DNA from: Acinetobacter tianfuensis
GTDB taxonomy: Bacteria > Pseudomonadota > Gammaproteobacteria > Pseudomonadales > Moraxellaceae
Direction of reading: 5' to 3'
Length of the DNA: 64,000 bases
Assembly: GCF_003611465.1 (NCBI RefSeq)
Contig: NZ_RAXV01000003.1
Coordinates: 1-64,000 of the forward strand
Part shown: in pieces, positions 20,076 to 29,061 of the stretch
Numbering within the stretch: the stretch's first letter is position 1
Layout: each line of letters opens with the position of its first letter
Position numbers and translations under genes: made by a program
Notes under the pieces: generated by a model
Told to the model about the DNA's origin: nothing
The model's input: only the letters and a program-made list of their open reading frames with translations
Database searches by the model: none

Positions 20076-21335
20076 TTGAATAAATTCATTACAGATTTAA
20101 CAAATTGGTCAGACCAGTACCCATGGTTAGAGATGCTGACATCTTTATCCATTATTCTGCTTTTGGCAATTGTGGCCAACTTTATTGCAAAACAGGTTGT
20201 AGTACGCGGCATACGTAAAGTTATTTCAAAACTCAAATTTGCAAATAATCAAATTTTAGCTGAGCACAGTGTCATCAGACGTATTGCAAATATAGTGCCT
20301 GCTATTGTCATTCTAAACGGCATTACGACCGTACCGCATATATCCGATAAGTTTGAAGCCTTTATTCAAATGGCCTGTCAGGCTTTTATCTTCCTGACTA
20401 TTGCGCTGGCAATCAGCGAAATGCTGAATATTTTCAATTTGGTCTATCAGAAGAATCCAAAGTCACGCAATAAGCCGATTAAAGGCTATTTACAGCTGGT
20501 CAAGCTGATTATTTATATTGTCTGCGCTTTAATGATTTTAGGCACTTTTCTCAAAAAAGATGTATTTACTCTGCTGGCAGGCTTTGGTGCAATGGCTGCC
20601 GTATTGATGCTGGTATTCCAAAACACGATTTTATCTTTGGTTGCCTCTGTACAAATTGCATCTTACGACATGGTGCGTATTGGGGACTGGATTGAAATGC
20701 CGTCCTTAAATGCTGATGGTGATGTCATTGATATGTCTTTACACACCATTACCGTGCAAAATTTTGATAAAACACTTACCACTATTCCAACCAATAAATT
20801 AGTTACTGATACATTTAAAAATTGGCGCGGCATGGCGCAGTCTGGCGTACGCCGCATTAAGCGTTCGATTTATATCGATCAAAATTCTGTACATTTTATG
20901 ACGCAGGAAGAACAGCAAAAATTAAAAGATTTTCTGCTGCTTGGACATTATTTAGATGCCAAAAATGAGGAACTGCAGCAGTTCAATCAGCAGCTGGCAA
21001 ATAGCTCTCAATACAATCAGCGCCGTTTAACCAATCTTGGGACATTCCGCGCATATGTAGAGTTATATTTGAAACAGCATACGGGCATTGCGCAGCATCA
21101 GTCTTTAATTGTTCGCCAGCTGCAGCCGACCAGTGAAGGTTTACCTTTAGAAATTTATGCATTTAGCAAAACGATTGCGTGGAAGGACTATGAAGATATC
21201 CAGTCTGATATTTTTGATCATCTGATTGCGATTATTCCTGAATTTGGCTTGCGTATTTATCAAGCGCCATCAGGTATCGACTTTCACAATGCATTATATC
21301 ATCAAGATATTGCATCTGCTCCTGAGGAAAAATAG
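20076..21335 (+). CDS. Mechanosensitive channel, MscS family (YbdG-like)
   Basis: A 419-residue membrane protein with about five membrane helices. The pore-lining helix has the Gly/Ala pattern LLAGFGAMAAVLMLVFQNT. After it is the MscS beta domain (VRIGDWIEMPSLNADGDVID and TVQNFDKTLTTIPTNKLV), then an extended C-terminal domain. Its length and FKNWRGMAQSGVRRIKRSI match YbdG/MscM-type channels that open on osmotic down-shock. The start appears to be TTG at 20076; the next ATG would remove part of the conserved N-terminus. Confidence 0.86.
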   Translation: MNKFITDLTNWSDQYPWLEMLTSLSIILLLAIVANFIAKQVVVRGIRKVISKLKFANNQILAEHSVIRRIANIVPAIVILNGITTVPHISDKFEAFIQMACQAFIFLTIALAISEMLNIFNLVYQKNPKSRNKPIKGYLQLVKLIIYIVCALMILGTFLKKDVFTLLAGFGAMAAVLMLVFQNTILSLVASVQIASYDMVRIGDWIEMPSLNADGDVIDMSLHTITVQNFDKTLTTIPTNKLVTDTFKNWRGMAQSGVRRIKRSIYIDQNSVHFMTQEEQQKLKDFLLLGHYLDAKNEELQQFNQQLANSSQYNQRRLTNLGTFRAYVELYLKQHTGIAQHQSLIVRQLQPTSEGLPLEIYAFSKTIAWKDYEDIQSDIFDHLIAIIPEFGLRIYQAPSGIDFHNALYHQDIASAPEEK

Positions 21336-21345
21336 CGCTATTCCA

Positions 21346-21394
21346 CAAGCGGTATCAAACCAAGAAAATTCCCTTTTAAGCTTGATACCGCTTG
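21346..21394. repeat. 13-bp perfect inverted repeat
   Basis: CAAGCGGTATCAA and TTGATACCGCTTG flank a 23-nt loop, 10 bp after the channel gene. No T-run follows, so it is an imperfect terminator candidate or a binding site. The rest of the stretch to 21733 is AT-rich and shows no recognisable feature. Confidence 0.55.
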
Positions 21395-21733
21395 CTTGAC
21401 GCTGCTCGTCACCGCCCCCTCTGTTACACCCATGCGCGCGTCTTAAAAGCATATTTATACTTATCATTTAATGATATAAATGCTGTAATTTATTCAAAAC
21501 TGCAGCAAATAGAAAGAAGCGCATATGCTAAAATGATTTGGATTTATAAAAATAAGCTATAAATAACCATACCTTAAAATCATAAAAAGTATGGATAGGC
21601 GCAATCTTGCATATAAATTTTTTTGATTTTTTTAAATATATTTTATTTTCTAAGTACACATTCGTTTGCCTTGAACTATGCAGCTTGAAGCCCTCAGTCT
21701 GCCAAGATTAAGAGCTTCACTGTTCAAATAAAT

Positions 21734-22133
21734 TTAGCAAACTGCTTCAACATGCAATTTATCATTAGCTGTTCTATTATTACGTGCCGTATTACGCATT
21801 TGATAGATCTAAATCAAATAATTGCCTGATTTGGGCAGCTTGAATTTTCCAGACGGTCCTGTTGCAGATCCAATCACCAACGCTTCTGCTTTTCCAAGTT
21901 TATCATCAGGAGCATATATATTGATTCTGGCTAACGCATGATTGCTGATCAGCTTATAGCTTAAAGTCTGCCCAGCCTTAAGCACTCAAACTATAATGAA
22001 TGCCGCCATAGCCCTTAAATGACATTATAACTGCAGCAGCAATAGCACTTTTTGTAAATTGAATGGGCTTTACAGGTGCAGCAGATGCACTTAGCGAAAC
22101 GGCAGACAAAGCCAAAATTATTTTTTTCATCAT
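21734..22133 (-). pseudogene. Broken gene for a secreted protein, lysozyme-inhibitor-like
   Basis: The gene opens with a good signal peptide, MMKKIILALSAVSLSASA, then continues to FKGYGGIHYSLSA, where a stop at 21978 follows. One frame over, the protein continues without a gap (LKAGQTLSYKLISNHALARI ... KLPKSGNYLI), meets a TAG at 21809, and continues in the same frame to QMRNTARNNRTANDKLHVEA and a final stop. A frameshift and a nonsense codon thus break a gene of about 132 codons. The layout resembles small periplasmic proteins annotated as inhibitors of g-type lysozyme; that identity is tentative. Confidence 0.7.
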
Positions 22134-22145
22134 TGTACGCTATTT

Positions 22146-22733
22146 CTAAATAAGCCATTTTAAATCATCATATTTCTCAAGAATTTCAAATACTCTACAG
22201 CATGCCTGATCAACTCCAGAACAAATTTGATTTGTAAACTTGGTATTAACATCCATCTTGGAAAGTCGCCTGTTAAAAGCCTTCCAGTCATTGTTTTGCG
22301 TATAAATATTAAACCTTATACTTTGCTTTAAACAAATCTCTGGCAATTGTGAAGTCTTATCTTTAAAATTATTAAAAATTAATTTTTCATTTAAATGCAT
22401 TATATAAATCCAGCCAATTTCCTGAAACTTATTAATATTAAAAACATTAAAAAACAATGTTTTTTGCTCTAAATTCAAAACCTCCATATCAATAAGACTA
22501 TTTCTATTTTTATGATGCATATTTAAAATTGAGAATAAATTCTGATAAGTAATATTTCTCTTCGGCACATTTAGAATATCATTTGTTAAATAAAATGACA
22601 TAACCGTAATATTTTCAATAGCACCATTAAAATCATTTGAAATCTTGTGATCCAAATATTTGTTAAATATATACTTATAATCTTTTGTATATAAATCCAA
22701 GGTCTCAGCAAAATTAGCTGCAACAATCTCCAT
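22146..22733 (-). CDS. Hypothetical protein, 195 residues
   Basis: Not recognised. GGTGGAGAAGGT right before the ATG at 22733 is a strong ribosome binding site and favours this start over the upstream TTG at 22772. The protein is Asn/Lys/Ile-rich, with no signal peptide or membrane segment, and has a few aromatic blocks (GWIYIMHLNEKLIFNNF) and three cysteines near the C-terminus. It lies next to the broken lysozyme-inhibitor-like gene in a low-GC region, suggesting acquired DNA. A long imperfect inverted repeat (AGACAG at 22776, CTGTCT at 22829, with GCGG/CCGC inside) lies just upstream. Confidence 0.6.
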   Translation of the reverse strand: MEIVAANFAETLDLYTKDYKYIFNKYLDHKISNDFNGAIENITVMSFYLTNDILNVPKRNITYQNLFSILNMHHKNRNSLIDMEVLNLEQKTLFFNVFNINKFQEIGWIYIMHLNEKLIFNNFKDKTSQLPEICLKQSIRFNIYTQNNDWKAFNRRLSKMDVNTKFTNQICSGVDQACCRVFEILEKYDDLKWLI

Positions 22734-22879
22734 ACCTTCTCCACCTAAATACAAAAAAATTATTTCTTGCAATAAAGACAGTCTAGAGCGGATTTTTTTT
22801 AATTTTTTAAAAATTTTTTGACTCCCGCCTGTCTAAAGATTACGGCATTCTTATTAATGAAAAAATAGGCAGGTATAAT

Positions 22880-23095
22880 GTGATTGAAGTTCATCAAATT
22901 CGCTTAACTCTCTGTAGAAAAGATAAGCCCGACTATATGCAAATGGCATGGGCTAATTATGATGAGAATGGTTTTTTTATAAATATTACAAGCTTTTATG
23001 GATCACAGCTCAAAGTCATAAAAGGAAATAAAATACTAATTAACAATGAAGTATGGATTGTTAAGGATCATATTAGTCATTTCAAACTTCAATAA
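22880..23095 (+). CDS. Hypothetical small protein, 71 residues
   Basis: Not recognised. GTG start at 22880 with AGGCAGG upstream. The sequence has a regular strand pattern (FFINITSFYGSQLKVIKGNK, NNEVWIVKDHI) that could be a small beta fold. No membrane segment or signal peptide. It is divergent from the 195-residue gene and stands alone; about 235 bp of very AT-rich sequence follow before the next ORF. Confidence 0.5.
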   Translation: MIEVHQIRLTLCRKDKPDYMQMAWANYDENGFFINITSFYGSQLKVIKGNKILINNEVWIVKDHISHFKLQ

Positions 23096-23330
23096 TTGAT
23101 GTTTTTTCTGCCTGTTGAGTGCATTTTTACACAATAATCCTTATTAAATTAATCGGAATTTATTTATCAAAAAACAATAACAACAAACATTGAAAAATAC
23201 TTTTTAAATAACATAACTTTATTTTTAAAAAGAAAATTAACTGTTATTTTTTTGTAATTTTTTAGAAAAAATTCCATTCTGATATGTCTATTATTAATAA
23301 TATTTATTCTTCCAAATTGAGGATAGGGTC

Positions 23331-23414
23331 ATGTCTAAAAAAGAGCTTGATCATGTAATGTTTTTTGAGATTTTATTTAAGTTCTTATATTTTTTTTGTT
23401 ATAAAAAACATTAG
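23331..23414 (+). CDS. Short ORF with good RBS, probable 5' part of the next gene
   Basis: 27 codons from ATG at 23331 (GAGGATAGGGTC upstream, a good ribosome binding site). It encodes MSKKELDHVMFFEILFKFLY, then Phe-rich residues and a stop. A run of eight T at 23390-23397 near its end would, with one T fewer, join it in frame to the ORF that ends at 23868. It is therefore more likely the start of that gene than a separate peptide. Confidence 0.5.
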   Translation: MSKKELDHVMFFEILFKFLYFFCYKKH

Positions 23415-23427
23415 CAATATCATATTT

Positions 23428-23868
23428 ATGACGAACATTAATTTATTTAACGACTTCATTAAATTTCAATTAAAAATGAATTTACAGTCTTCTTTAAATA
23501 GAAGTTATTCATCATCAATAGGTGAAATTAAATCTTATACCAAAGAACCTAACGCAATAAAAAAAGAAATTTATGGAAACCAAAAACCCAAAGAAAATAC
23601 TGAGTTAGCACATTCATTCTGCAATTGTTTTTCTGTAATGACTCCTCACTTTATTTTTTTAAAAAAATCTATGCCAGCATTGAATATTTACACTATCTTA
23701 AAGCGCCTATTTACTAAAATCGTTATAAATAAATATGACGTTTATTCAATGATTTTCTTAATAGGAACTATCTTGATAAACATGAACAAAGAAAATACAA
23801 ATCATATTGGAAAACAATCAATCGACTATTTAAATAATTTGAGCGAAAAACATAGTGAAGAGCAATAA
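23428..23868 (+). CDS. Hypothetical protein upstream of ECF sigma factor
   Basis: Not recognised. It has 146 codons from the ATG at 23428; the frame is open back to a TTG at 23365. It has a hydrophobic segment near residue 105-125 (DVYSMIFLIGTILINMN) and is otherwise polar and Lys/Asn-rich, so it may be membrane-attached. Its last 14 bp overlap the start of the sigma-factor gene, a sign of translational coupling. By position it could be an anti-sigma or signalling partner, but it has no recognisable anti-sigma motif. If joined to the short ORF at 23331 through the T8 run it would be about 178 residues. Confidence 0.55.
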   Translation: MTNINLFNDFIKFQLKMNLQSSLNRSYSSSIGEIKSYTKEPNAIKKEIYGNQKPKENTELAHSFCNCFSVMTPHFIFLKKSMPALNIYTILKRLFTKIVINKYDVYSMIFLIGTILINMNKENTNHIGKQSIDYLNNLSEKHSEEQ

Positions 23869-24361
23869 TCAAAATATATTTTTTGACCGTCTGTATTCTG
23901 AACATTATGAATGGCTTTTAAAAAAAATGCTTCACATGACCCACAATTACATGCTGTCAGAAGATATAACTCAGAACACGTTCCTAATTATTTATTTGAA
24001 ATATTATTCAACAGCTAAGAATGATTTTAAAATTAATTTTCCTAAATCATTCTTATTTACAATAGCGCGGAATTTGCTTTTTAATTTTTATGAGCATGAA
24101 AAGGTTGTTTTGGAAAGCGCTGAAAATTTAACGCTATGCAGTCAAATGAGCTGTGAATCATCAATAAATTGCGCACAGCTCCTAACTGAAGTAACTCAGT
24201 TACTCGATCCGCTTGAGCGGGATATTTTTGTTTTGTGGTGCTTTTATGGTTATACATTAAAGGAAATTAGCAGCTTTGTTCATTTGTCTCCTTCGAAGGT
24301 ATTTTTAAAGTTAAAAAACTCTAAAATCAAATTACGAGCTGGCTTAAGGAATACGTCATAA
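23855..24361 (+). CDS. ECF-type RNA polymerase sigma factor (FecI-like)
   Basis: A 168-residue sigma factor. Region 2 is FFDRLYSEHYEWLLKKMLHM with SEDITQNTFLIIYLKYY; region 4 is LLDPLERDIFVLWCFYGYTL with LKEISSFVHLSPSKVFLKL. The short linker between them fits the extracytoplasmic-function group. The GTG start at 23855 lies inside the preceding ORF. There is no FecR-type anti-sigma or TonB receptor gene beside it, so its signal and regulon are unknown. The gene is AT-rich like its surroundings, consistent with acquired DNA. Confidence 0.78.
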   Translation: MKSNNQNIFFDRLYSEHYEWLLKKMLHMTHNYMLSEDITQNTFLIIYLKYYSTAKNDFKINFPKSFLFTIARNLLFNFYEHEKVVLESAENLTLCSQMSCESSINCAQLLTEVTQLLDPLERDIFVLWCFYGYTLKEISSFVHLSPSKVFLKLKNSKIKLRAGLRNTS

Positions 24362-24449
24362 CTTAAATTTAAAAATACATGGGGTATTTGGTTTTTTGTA
24401 AATTTATATAAAAAACTGCCCAAAGACATAGCTCATAGAAAACATATTG

Positions 24450-24671
24450 TTATGCAGCATATAAACGAGTTGTGAGTTCAGCTTGGCCAATATCGGGCTT
24501 GCGGGTACTCCGCCAAACCTGAAATAGTCGAACATGGTCACAAAACATTTCTATAGATTGGTTTTCACCTATATGAATATTCCCCCTTTTTCTTTGAGCT
24601 GTATTGTTTCTAAAATAATCTACTGCACCTTGAAAATGGATGGCCAAAGCTCTCCATAGAGTCAGATACAA
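24450..24671 (-). pseudogene. Possible coding remnant, unidentified
   Basis: A 73-codon open frame with plausible protein composition (IHFQGAVDYFRNN, QSIEMFCDHVRLFQVWRS) and no ATG start. Composition suggests a fragment of a real protein rather than chance, but it matches nothing I recognise. Confidence 0.3.
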
Positions 24672-24730
24672 AAGTGTTTATTGTGACTAGACCATATTTC
24701 AGCATAAAGTTTAGGTTCATCTTACGTACG

Positions 24731-24898
24731 TTAGTCGACTATTTCCTTCAGCTCAGCCTGCTGAGCTGCGTTGATTGTTATGCGGGTGTCAATTTTCTGT
24801 TGCAGGATGTCTTTAGTGACTGGTATTCGGATAAACAAAGCCCTAAGTGAGAAAGCACACATAAAATTGGATAGCTGAAAGTTTTCGACTGCCCTATG
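24731..24898 (-). pseudogene. C-terminal remnant of an unidentified gene
   Basis: A 55-codon frame without a start. Its end, IPVTKDILQQKIDTRI followed by TINAAQQAELKEIVD, looks like a genuine protein C-terminus. The parent gene is not recognised. Upstream sequence has lost its coding frame. Confidence 0.35.
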
Positions 24899-25088
24899 TC
24901 ATTTAAAGCGCTTTAAGATGCTAATCTAAGTTAAATAAGTTTGAGCGGTTTTGAAATCATTTCTTTTGGATTATTGTTTGAGCAAGAATGATAATAAAGA
25001 AGTTAGGCCAAGTCCATGATTTCAAAACTTTATAAAGAACATAACGCTTAAAGTTCAACTTGAATATATTGAGTGGAGATAAATTAAA

Positions 25089-25865
25089 ATGGTGTCAGTA
25101 AATTTATTATCGCTAGAAGATAAAGTTGCACTCGTTACCGGCGGAGCTGCCGGCATTGGTAAAGCCAGTGCTCTCATGCTTGCACAAGCAGGTGCAAGCG
25201 TAATGATTGCCGATTTAAATATACAAGCCGCTAAACACACAGCTAAAGAAATCAAAGAATTGACCGGGCGTAATATAGAATGCGTTGAATGTAATATTCT
25301 TGAAGATGATCAATTAGTTAATGCTGTAGATAAGACGCTCGGAATATTTGGCCGCATACATATCCTAGTCAATAATGCAGGCGGCGGAGGCGGTGGACGT
25401 GAATCTCCAGAGCAAATTAGCGTAGCTGCCATAGAACGTGATTTTCAACTCAACGTATTTGCGGCATGGAGATTATGCCAGCTTGTTGCCCCCCATATGA
25501 ATAAAGCTGGATATGGCTCAATAGTAAACATTAGCTCCATGAGTTCGATCAACAAAAGCCCTGCCATGAGTGGATATGCATCATCAAAAGCGGCATTAAA
25601 TCATATGGTAGCTAATTTGGCCCATGATTTTGGTCCACATATTCGTATTAATGCTGTAGGACCTGGAGCAATTCGAACTGCTGCTTTAGAAACACTCATA
25701 ACACCTGAAATTGAAAAGACAATGCTTGCCCACACTCCATTACAGCGGTTAGGTGAAGCTGAAGATATTGCCAAAGCCGTATTATTTTTTGCTTCACCTA
25801 TGTCTTCATGGGTTTCAGGGCAAACATTATTTGTAAATGGCGGCGGCGTACAAACACTTGACTAA
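25089..25865 (+). CDS. hdhA: Short-chain dehydrogenase, 7-alpha-hydroxysteroid dehydrogenase-like
   Basis: A 258-residue NAD(P)-dependent oxidoreductase. The Rossmann motif TGGAAGIG and NNAGGGGGG bind the nucleotide. The catalytic Ser150, Tyr163 and Lys167 are each offset by four from Ser146, Tyr159 and Lys163 of E. coli HdhA, and long stretches agree with it (LNVFAAWRLCQLVAPHM, TPEIEKTMLAHTPLQRLG, SWVSGQTLFVNGGGVQ). It should oxidise a hydroxysteroid or similar secondary alcohol; the true substrate is uncertain. GGAG lies 11 bp before the ATG. It stands alone between gene remnants. Confidence 0.82.
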   Translation: MVSVNLLSLEDKVALVTGGAAGIGKASALMLAQAGASVMIADLNIQAAKHTAKEIKELTGRNIECVECNILEDDQLVNAVDKTLGIFGRIHILVNNAGGGGGGRESPEQISVAAIERDFQLNVFAAWRLCQLVAPHMNKAGYGSIVNISSMSSINKSPAMSGYASSKAALNHMVANLAHDFGPHIRINAVGPGAIRTAALETLITPEIEKTMLAHTPLQRLGEAEDIAKAVLFFASPMSSWVSGQTLFVNGGGVQTLD

Positions 25866-25900
25866 ATAATCTGAACAATAACAAAAGCTTACTAAAATTC

Positions 25901-25930
25901 GCTATGCAGCCTCACAGCAGGATGCATAGC
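25901..25930 (+). terminator. Hairpin after hdhA
   Basis: GCTATGCA/TGCATAGC stem about 36 bp after the hdhA stop. It lacks a T-run, so terminator function is uncertain. Confidence 0.4.
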
Positions 25931-26073
25931 ATTAATAAATGCTTGGATTGAGTTTAGCTAAGTGATTTCCAGTCATAGCCCATAACCAGCCAAGACCTAA
26001 GACTTTTTGGCTCTAAAAAGACTTCCTATCTTTATTTCTAAGCAAATTCACTTTGATATAACGGTACATTGCC

Positions 26074-26418
26074 TCAAACTGTACAGCTTGAAGTGATGTG
26101 ATACGTTCTAAAAATGCAGCTGAAACAGCAATTCATACAGTTTCTGGCAAGTTTAATCTTTTTACTAAATTTATTTAAACAATATTTCTGTCTTTCTTCT
26201 TTTCTCGAGATGTCCCCCATTCTGATACACGAACAAAATAGCTCAATATTATTAAAACCTATCTCCGAAGGCACGTTTATACCGCTGCAATGGAAATCGA
26301 TCTGACTAGGCGATGATAGAGAAACCCTGTTATTGGATTTAATTGAATAATAAATTCCGCCAACAACTATTAAGATTAGTATCAATATTTCTTTGTTTCT
26401 AAATATAAGATTTAACAT
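26074..26418 (-). CDS. Hypothetical small membrane-anchored, Cys-rich protein
   Basis: Not recognised. 114 codons from an ATG at 26418. A strong membrane segment (EILILILIVVGGIYYSI, residues 10-26) is followed by a polar part with nine cysteines. No good ribosome binding site is seen. It lies in a decayed region, so it may be a remnant or not expressed. Confidence 0.35.
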   Translation of the reverse strand: MLNLIFRNKEILILILIVVGGIYYSIKSNNRVSLSSPSQIDFHCSGINVPSEIGFNNIELFCSCIRMGDISRKEERQKYCLNKFSKKIKLARNCMNCCFSCIFRTYHITSSCTV

Positions 26419-26745
26419 GCACTTACATATAAATAATAATTTTCCAATTATATAAAAACGTCCACTGCTTGAGTGACCTTAATTCTTATACTCCCGCTTA
26501 TTTGGACCCATTACGGCCTTCGCAGATTCCTTAAAAAATACCGATCATTCATCAACTCTGCATAAACCTTGAAATCAATCAGTATCTTTTCAGGTTTTTC
26601 ATGCTGATTTATCAGATCTGACAAAATACATCTAACTTTTTAACTGTTGGGAATGGCATACACTAAAGCACACTAGATGACCTTTATAGGTGAAGTATGA
26701 ATAGCCTCCAAAAATTAGACACATAATCGATGACTCCTCAACTCT
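26419..26745 (-). other. Stretch with a second gene remnant near the integrase remnant
   Basis: On the minus strand around 26500-26610, coding-like sequence EKPEKILIDFKVYAELMNDR is followed by a stop, and FKESAKAVMGPNKREYKN appears in another frame just after. This looks like a small frameshifted gene that travelled with the integrase; it is not identified. Confidence 0.35.
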
Positions 26746-27015
26746 TTATTTTGGCCAATACTTATTTCTGAAAGCGACACTGCTAACCGTTTCAAGATAG
26801 CGTTCTATCATATAGCTGAATGCTAATGCAGTGACTACATCTTTTGATTAACTTCGATCTCAAGTTCTCTTTTTCTTTAACCGCTTTTCAGCAAGTTTTT
26901 TTGTGCTAAAAGTTTTACTTTCCTTGTAAACTGGATACTCTCTGCGGTTAATACAGATCTCAGCTCTATATCTCAAAATACCGTCAGATAATGCTCTTAC
27001 AGAAACTGTGCCCAT
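26746..27015 (-). pseudogene. Phage-type integrase remnant (N-terminal part, frameshifted)
   Basis: From ATG at 27015 the frame reads MGTVSVRALSDGILRYRAEI then CINRREYPVYKESKTFSTKK, the N-terminal DNA-binding module of phage/island tyrosine integrases. It stops near codon 52. One base away, the protein continues as KRELEIEVNQK, and a third frame gives KDVVTALAFSYMIERYLETV before a stop at 26746. The catalytic domain is absent. It is a scar of an integrated element that once occupied this region. Confidence 0.72.
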
Positions 27016-27203
27016 GAATTTACGCCTTGACCATTTTTTTCATTATGGCGTAACTTCGGGGGGAGATTTAAGTCTATTCACATGTGTTTCTTAATGTTTG
27101 CATGCATTCATATGCTCATTCTAGAAATACTCAGAATATGTAAATTATCGATTTTTTATGAAACGCTTAGATAGCGCGGAATTACAGATTAAAGGTGTAA
27201 CCT

Positions 27204-29060
27204 ATGCTGAAGTGGTTTGAAAAGCTGGTCGATCCCTACCCAGAGAAAGGCTTAAATGAGCCGCTGCCAACCACGTTCTTTTCTTTTGTTTGGAAATCAG
27301 CAGAAGGCGTAAAACGCTATTTACTGCTTTTAGTATTATGTACTGCAGGTGCGGCAAGTTTTGAAGCGCTGCTGTATGCAAAAATTGGAGATTTAGTTAA
27401 TTGGCTGAGCCAAAGCCAGCCCGATACTTTTATGGCTAATCATCAGCAGAATTTAATCATTTTGTTTAGCATTTTACTGGCCAATGTCTTTTTCTCCAGT
27501 TTGCAAACCATTGTTAAACACCAAATGCTATACAGCAGTTTTCCAATGCGCCTGCGCTGGCGCTTTCACAATCTGCTCTTACGTCAAAGCTTAGACTTTT
27601 TCCATAATGACTTTGCTGGGCGCTTATCCTCCAAAGTGATGCAAACAGCGCTTGCAGTACGTGAGTTTTGGATTATTTTAGGCGATATGCTGGCCTATGT
27701 GCTGATCTATTTTGTCACTGTCAGCCTCGTTTTTATGGCAATTTCCCCAATGCTGCTCATTCCGCTGATGCTGTGGCTGGTGCTGTTTATTGCTTCAGCG
27801 TCTTATTTTATTCCGCGTCTAAGCCAAATTTCTAACCAGCAAGCCGATGCCCGCGCCGTAATGACTGGCCGCGTCACCGATGCCTACACAAATATTCAAA
27901 CGGTCAAATTGTTTGCCCATGCTGGCCGAGAAAGCAGCTATGCAAAATCCTCCATGCAGCAGTTTATGGTGACTGTATTTAAACAAATGCGCTTAGGCGC
28001 ACTTTACTCCATCAGCATTAGTATCTTGAATATTGTCCTATACGGCGGTGTGATTGGCATGGCCGTTTATTTATGGCTGCAAGGTCAAGCGGAGTTAGGG
28101 GTCATTGCGGCAGCAACTGCCATGATTTTAAAACTCAGCAGTATTGCTGAGTTTATTATGTGGCAGACTTCTGCTTTATTTGAAAATGTCGGCACTATTC
28201 AGGACGGCATGAAAACCCTTGGCCGCCCAATCACCATTCAAGACAAACCCGATGCAGCAGAACTTAAAGTAACGCAGGGTGAAATCAAATTTGAAAACCT
28301 CAGTTTTTCCTATGGCAGCAAAAACGTCATTGATGAACTGAATTTAACCATTAAGCCCGGCGAGAAAGTCGGTATTGTTGGGCGCTCTGGGGCTGGAAAA
28401 TCAACCCTAATCCAATTGCTGCTGCGTTTTTACAGCATCAACGAAGGTCGTATTTCTATCGATGGTCAAAATATAGAAGATATTACTCAAGATAGTTTAA
28501 GAAAAAGTATTGCTTTAGTTACGCAAGATACATCCTTACTGCATCGTACCGTTGAAGAAAATATTAAATACGGCCGCCCAGACGCATCAGATGAAGAAAT
28601 GTTTGCAGCGGTGCGCAAGGCAAAAGCTGAAGAATTTATCCCTCAATTAATGGATCTGCGGGGACAGCGAGGTTACCAAGCATTTGTTGGCGAACGCGGT
28701 GTAAAACTGTCAGGCGGACAAAGACAGCGAATTGCCATTGCGCGTGTTTTCTTAAAAGATGCACCCATTTTAATTTTAGATGAAGCAACCAGCGCATTAG
28801 ACTCAGAAGTTGAAGCAGCTATCCAAGCCAGTTTGGATGACCTAATGCAAGGCAAAACAGTCATTGCAATTGCGCACCGCCTCTCAACTATTGCTCAAAT
28901 GGACCGTTTAATTGTATTAGATCAAGGGAAAATTGCGGAACAAGGCACGCATGACGAATTAGTTGCTTTAAACGGCATCTATGCTCAGCTTTGGCAGCGC
29001 CAGACTGGCGGAATGCTTTTAGAACAGAAAGCTCAGGTAAATAAGGAAGGACTTGAATAA
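27204..29060 (+). CDS. ABC exporter, fused membrane and ATPase domains
   Basis: A 618-residue half-transporter of the MsbA/exporter type. Six membrane helices fill residues about 35-320. The ATPase domain has Walker A GRSGAGKSTL, signature LSGGQRQRIAIARVF and Walker B ILILDEATSALD, then the switch histidine in IAHRLST. As a dimer it would export a lipid or drug through the inner membrane. The next gene (MaoC) begins 2 bp after the stop with its ribosome binding site inside this gene, so they are coupled. Substrate is not readable. Confidence 0.9.
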   Translation: MLKWFEKLVDPYPEKGLNEPLPTTFFSFVWKSAEGVKRYLLLLVLCTAGAASFEALLYAKIGDLVNWLSQSQPDTFMANHQQNLIILFSILLANVFFSSLQTIVKHQMLYSSFPMRLRWRFHNLLLRQSLDFFHNDFAGRLSSKVMQTALAVREFWIILGDMLAYVLIYFVTVSLVFMAISPMLLIPLMLWLVLFIASASYFIPRLSQISNQQADARAVMTGRVTDAYTNIQTVKLFAHAGRESSYAKSSMQQFMVTVFKQMRLGALYSISISILNIVLYGGVIGMAVYLWLQGQAELGVIAAATAMILKLSSIAEFIMWQTSALFENVGTIQDGMKTLGRPITIQDKPDAAELKVTQGEIKFENLSFSYGSKNVIDELNLTIKPGEKVGIVGRSGAGKSTLIQLLLRFYSINEGRISIDGQNIEDITQDSLRKSIALVTQDTSLLHRTVEENIKYGRPDASDEEMFAAVRKAKAEEFIPQLMDLRGQRGYQAFVGERGVKLSGGQRQRIAIARVFLKDAPILILDEATSALDSEVEAAIQASLDDLMQGKTVIAIAHRLSTIAQMDRLIVLDQGKIAEQGTHDELVALNGIYAQLWQRQTGGMLLEQKAQVNKEGLE

Positions 29061-29061
29061 C

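Larger units (their letters stand above)
24362..25088. other. Gene-poor stretch with gene remnants
   Basis: No intact gene. It contains two minus-strand ORF fragments (described separately) and a perfect palindrome CAGCTCAGC-CT-GCTGAGCTG at 24749-24768 inside one of them. GGAG at 25074 serves the following dehydrogenase gene. Confidence 0.5.

Noticed and set aside
24749..24768. Perfect 20-bp palindrome CAGCTCAGC-CT-GCTGAGCTG as an operator or attachment site
   Set aside because: It falls inside the coding remnant that encodes AAQQAELKE, where Ala-Gln-Gln-Ala codons make such symmetry by chance, and no partner site was found.
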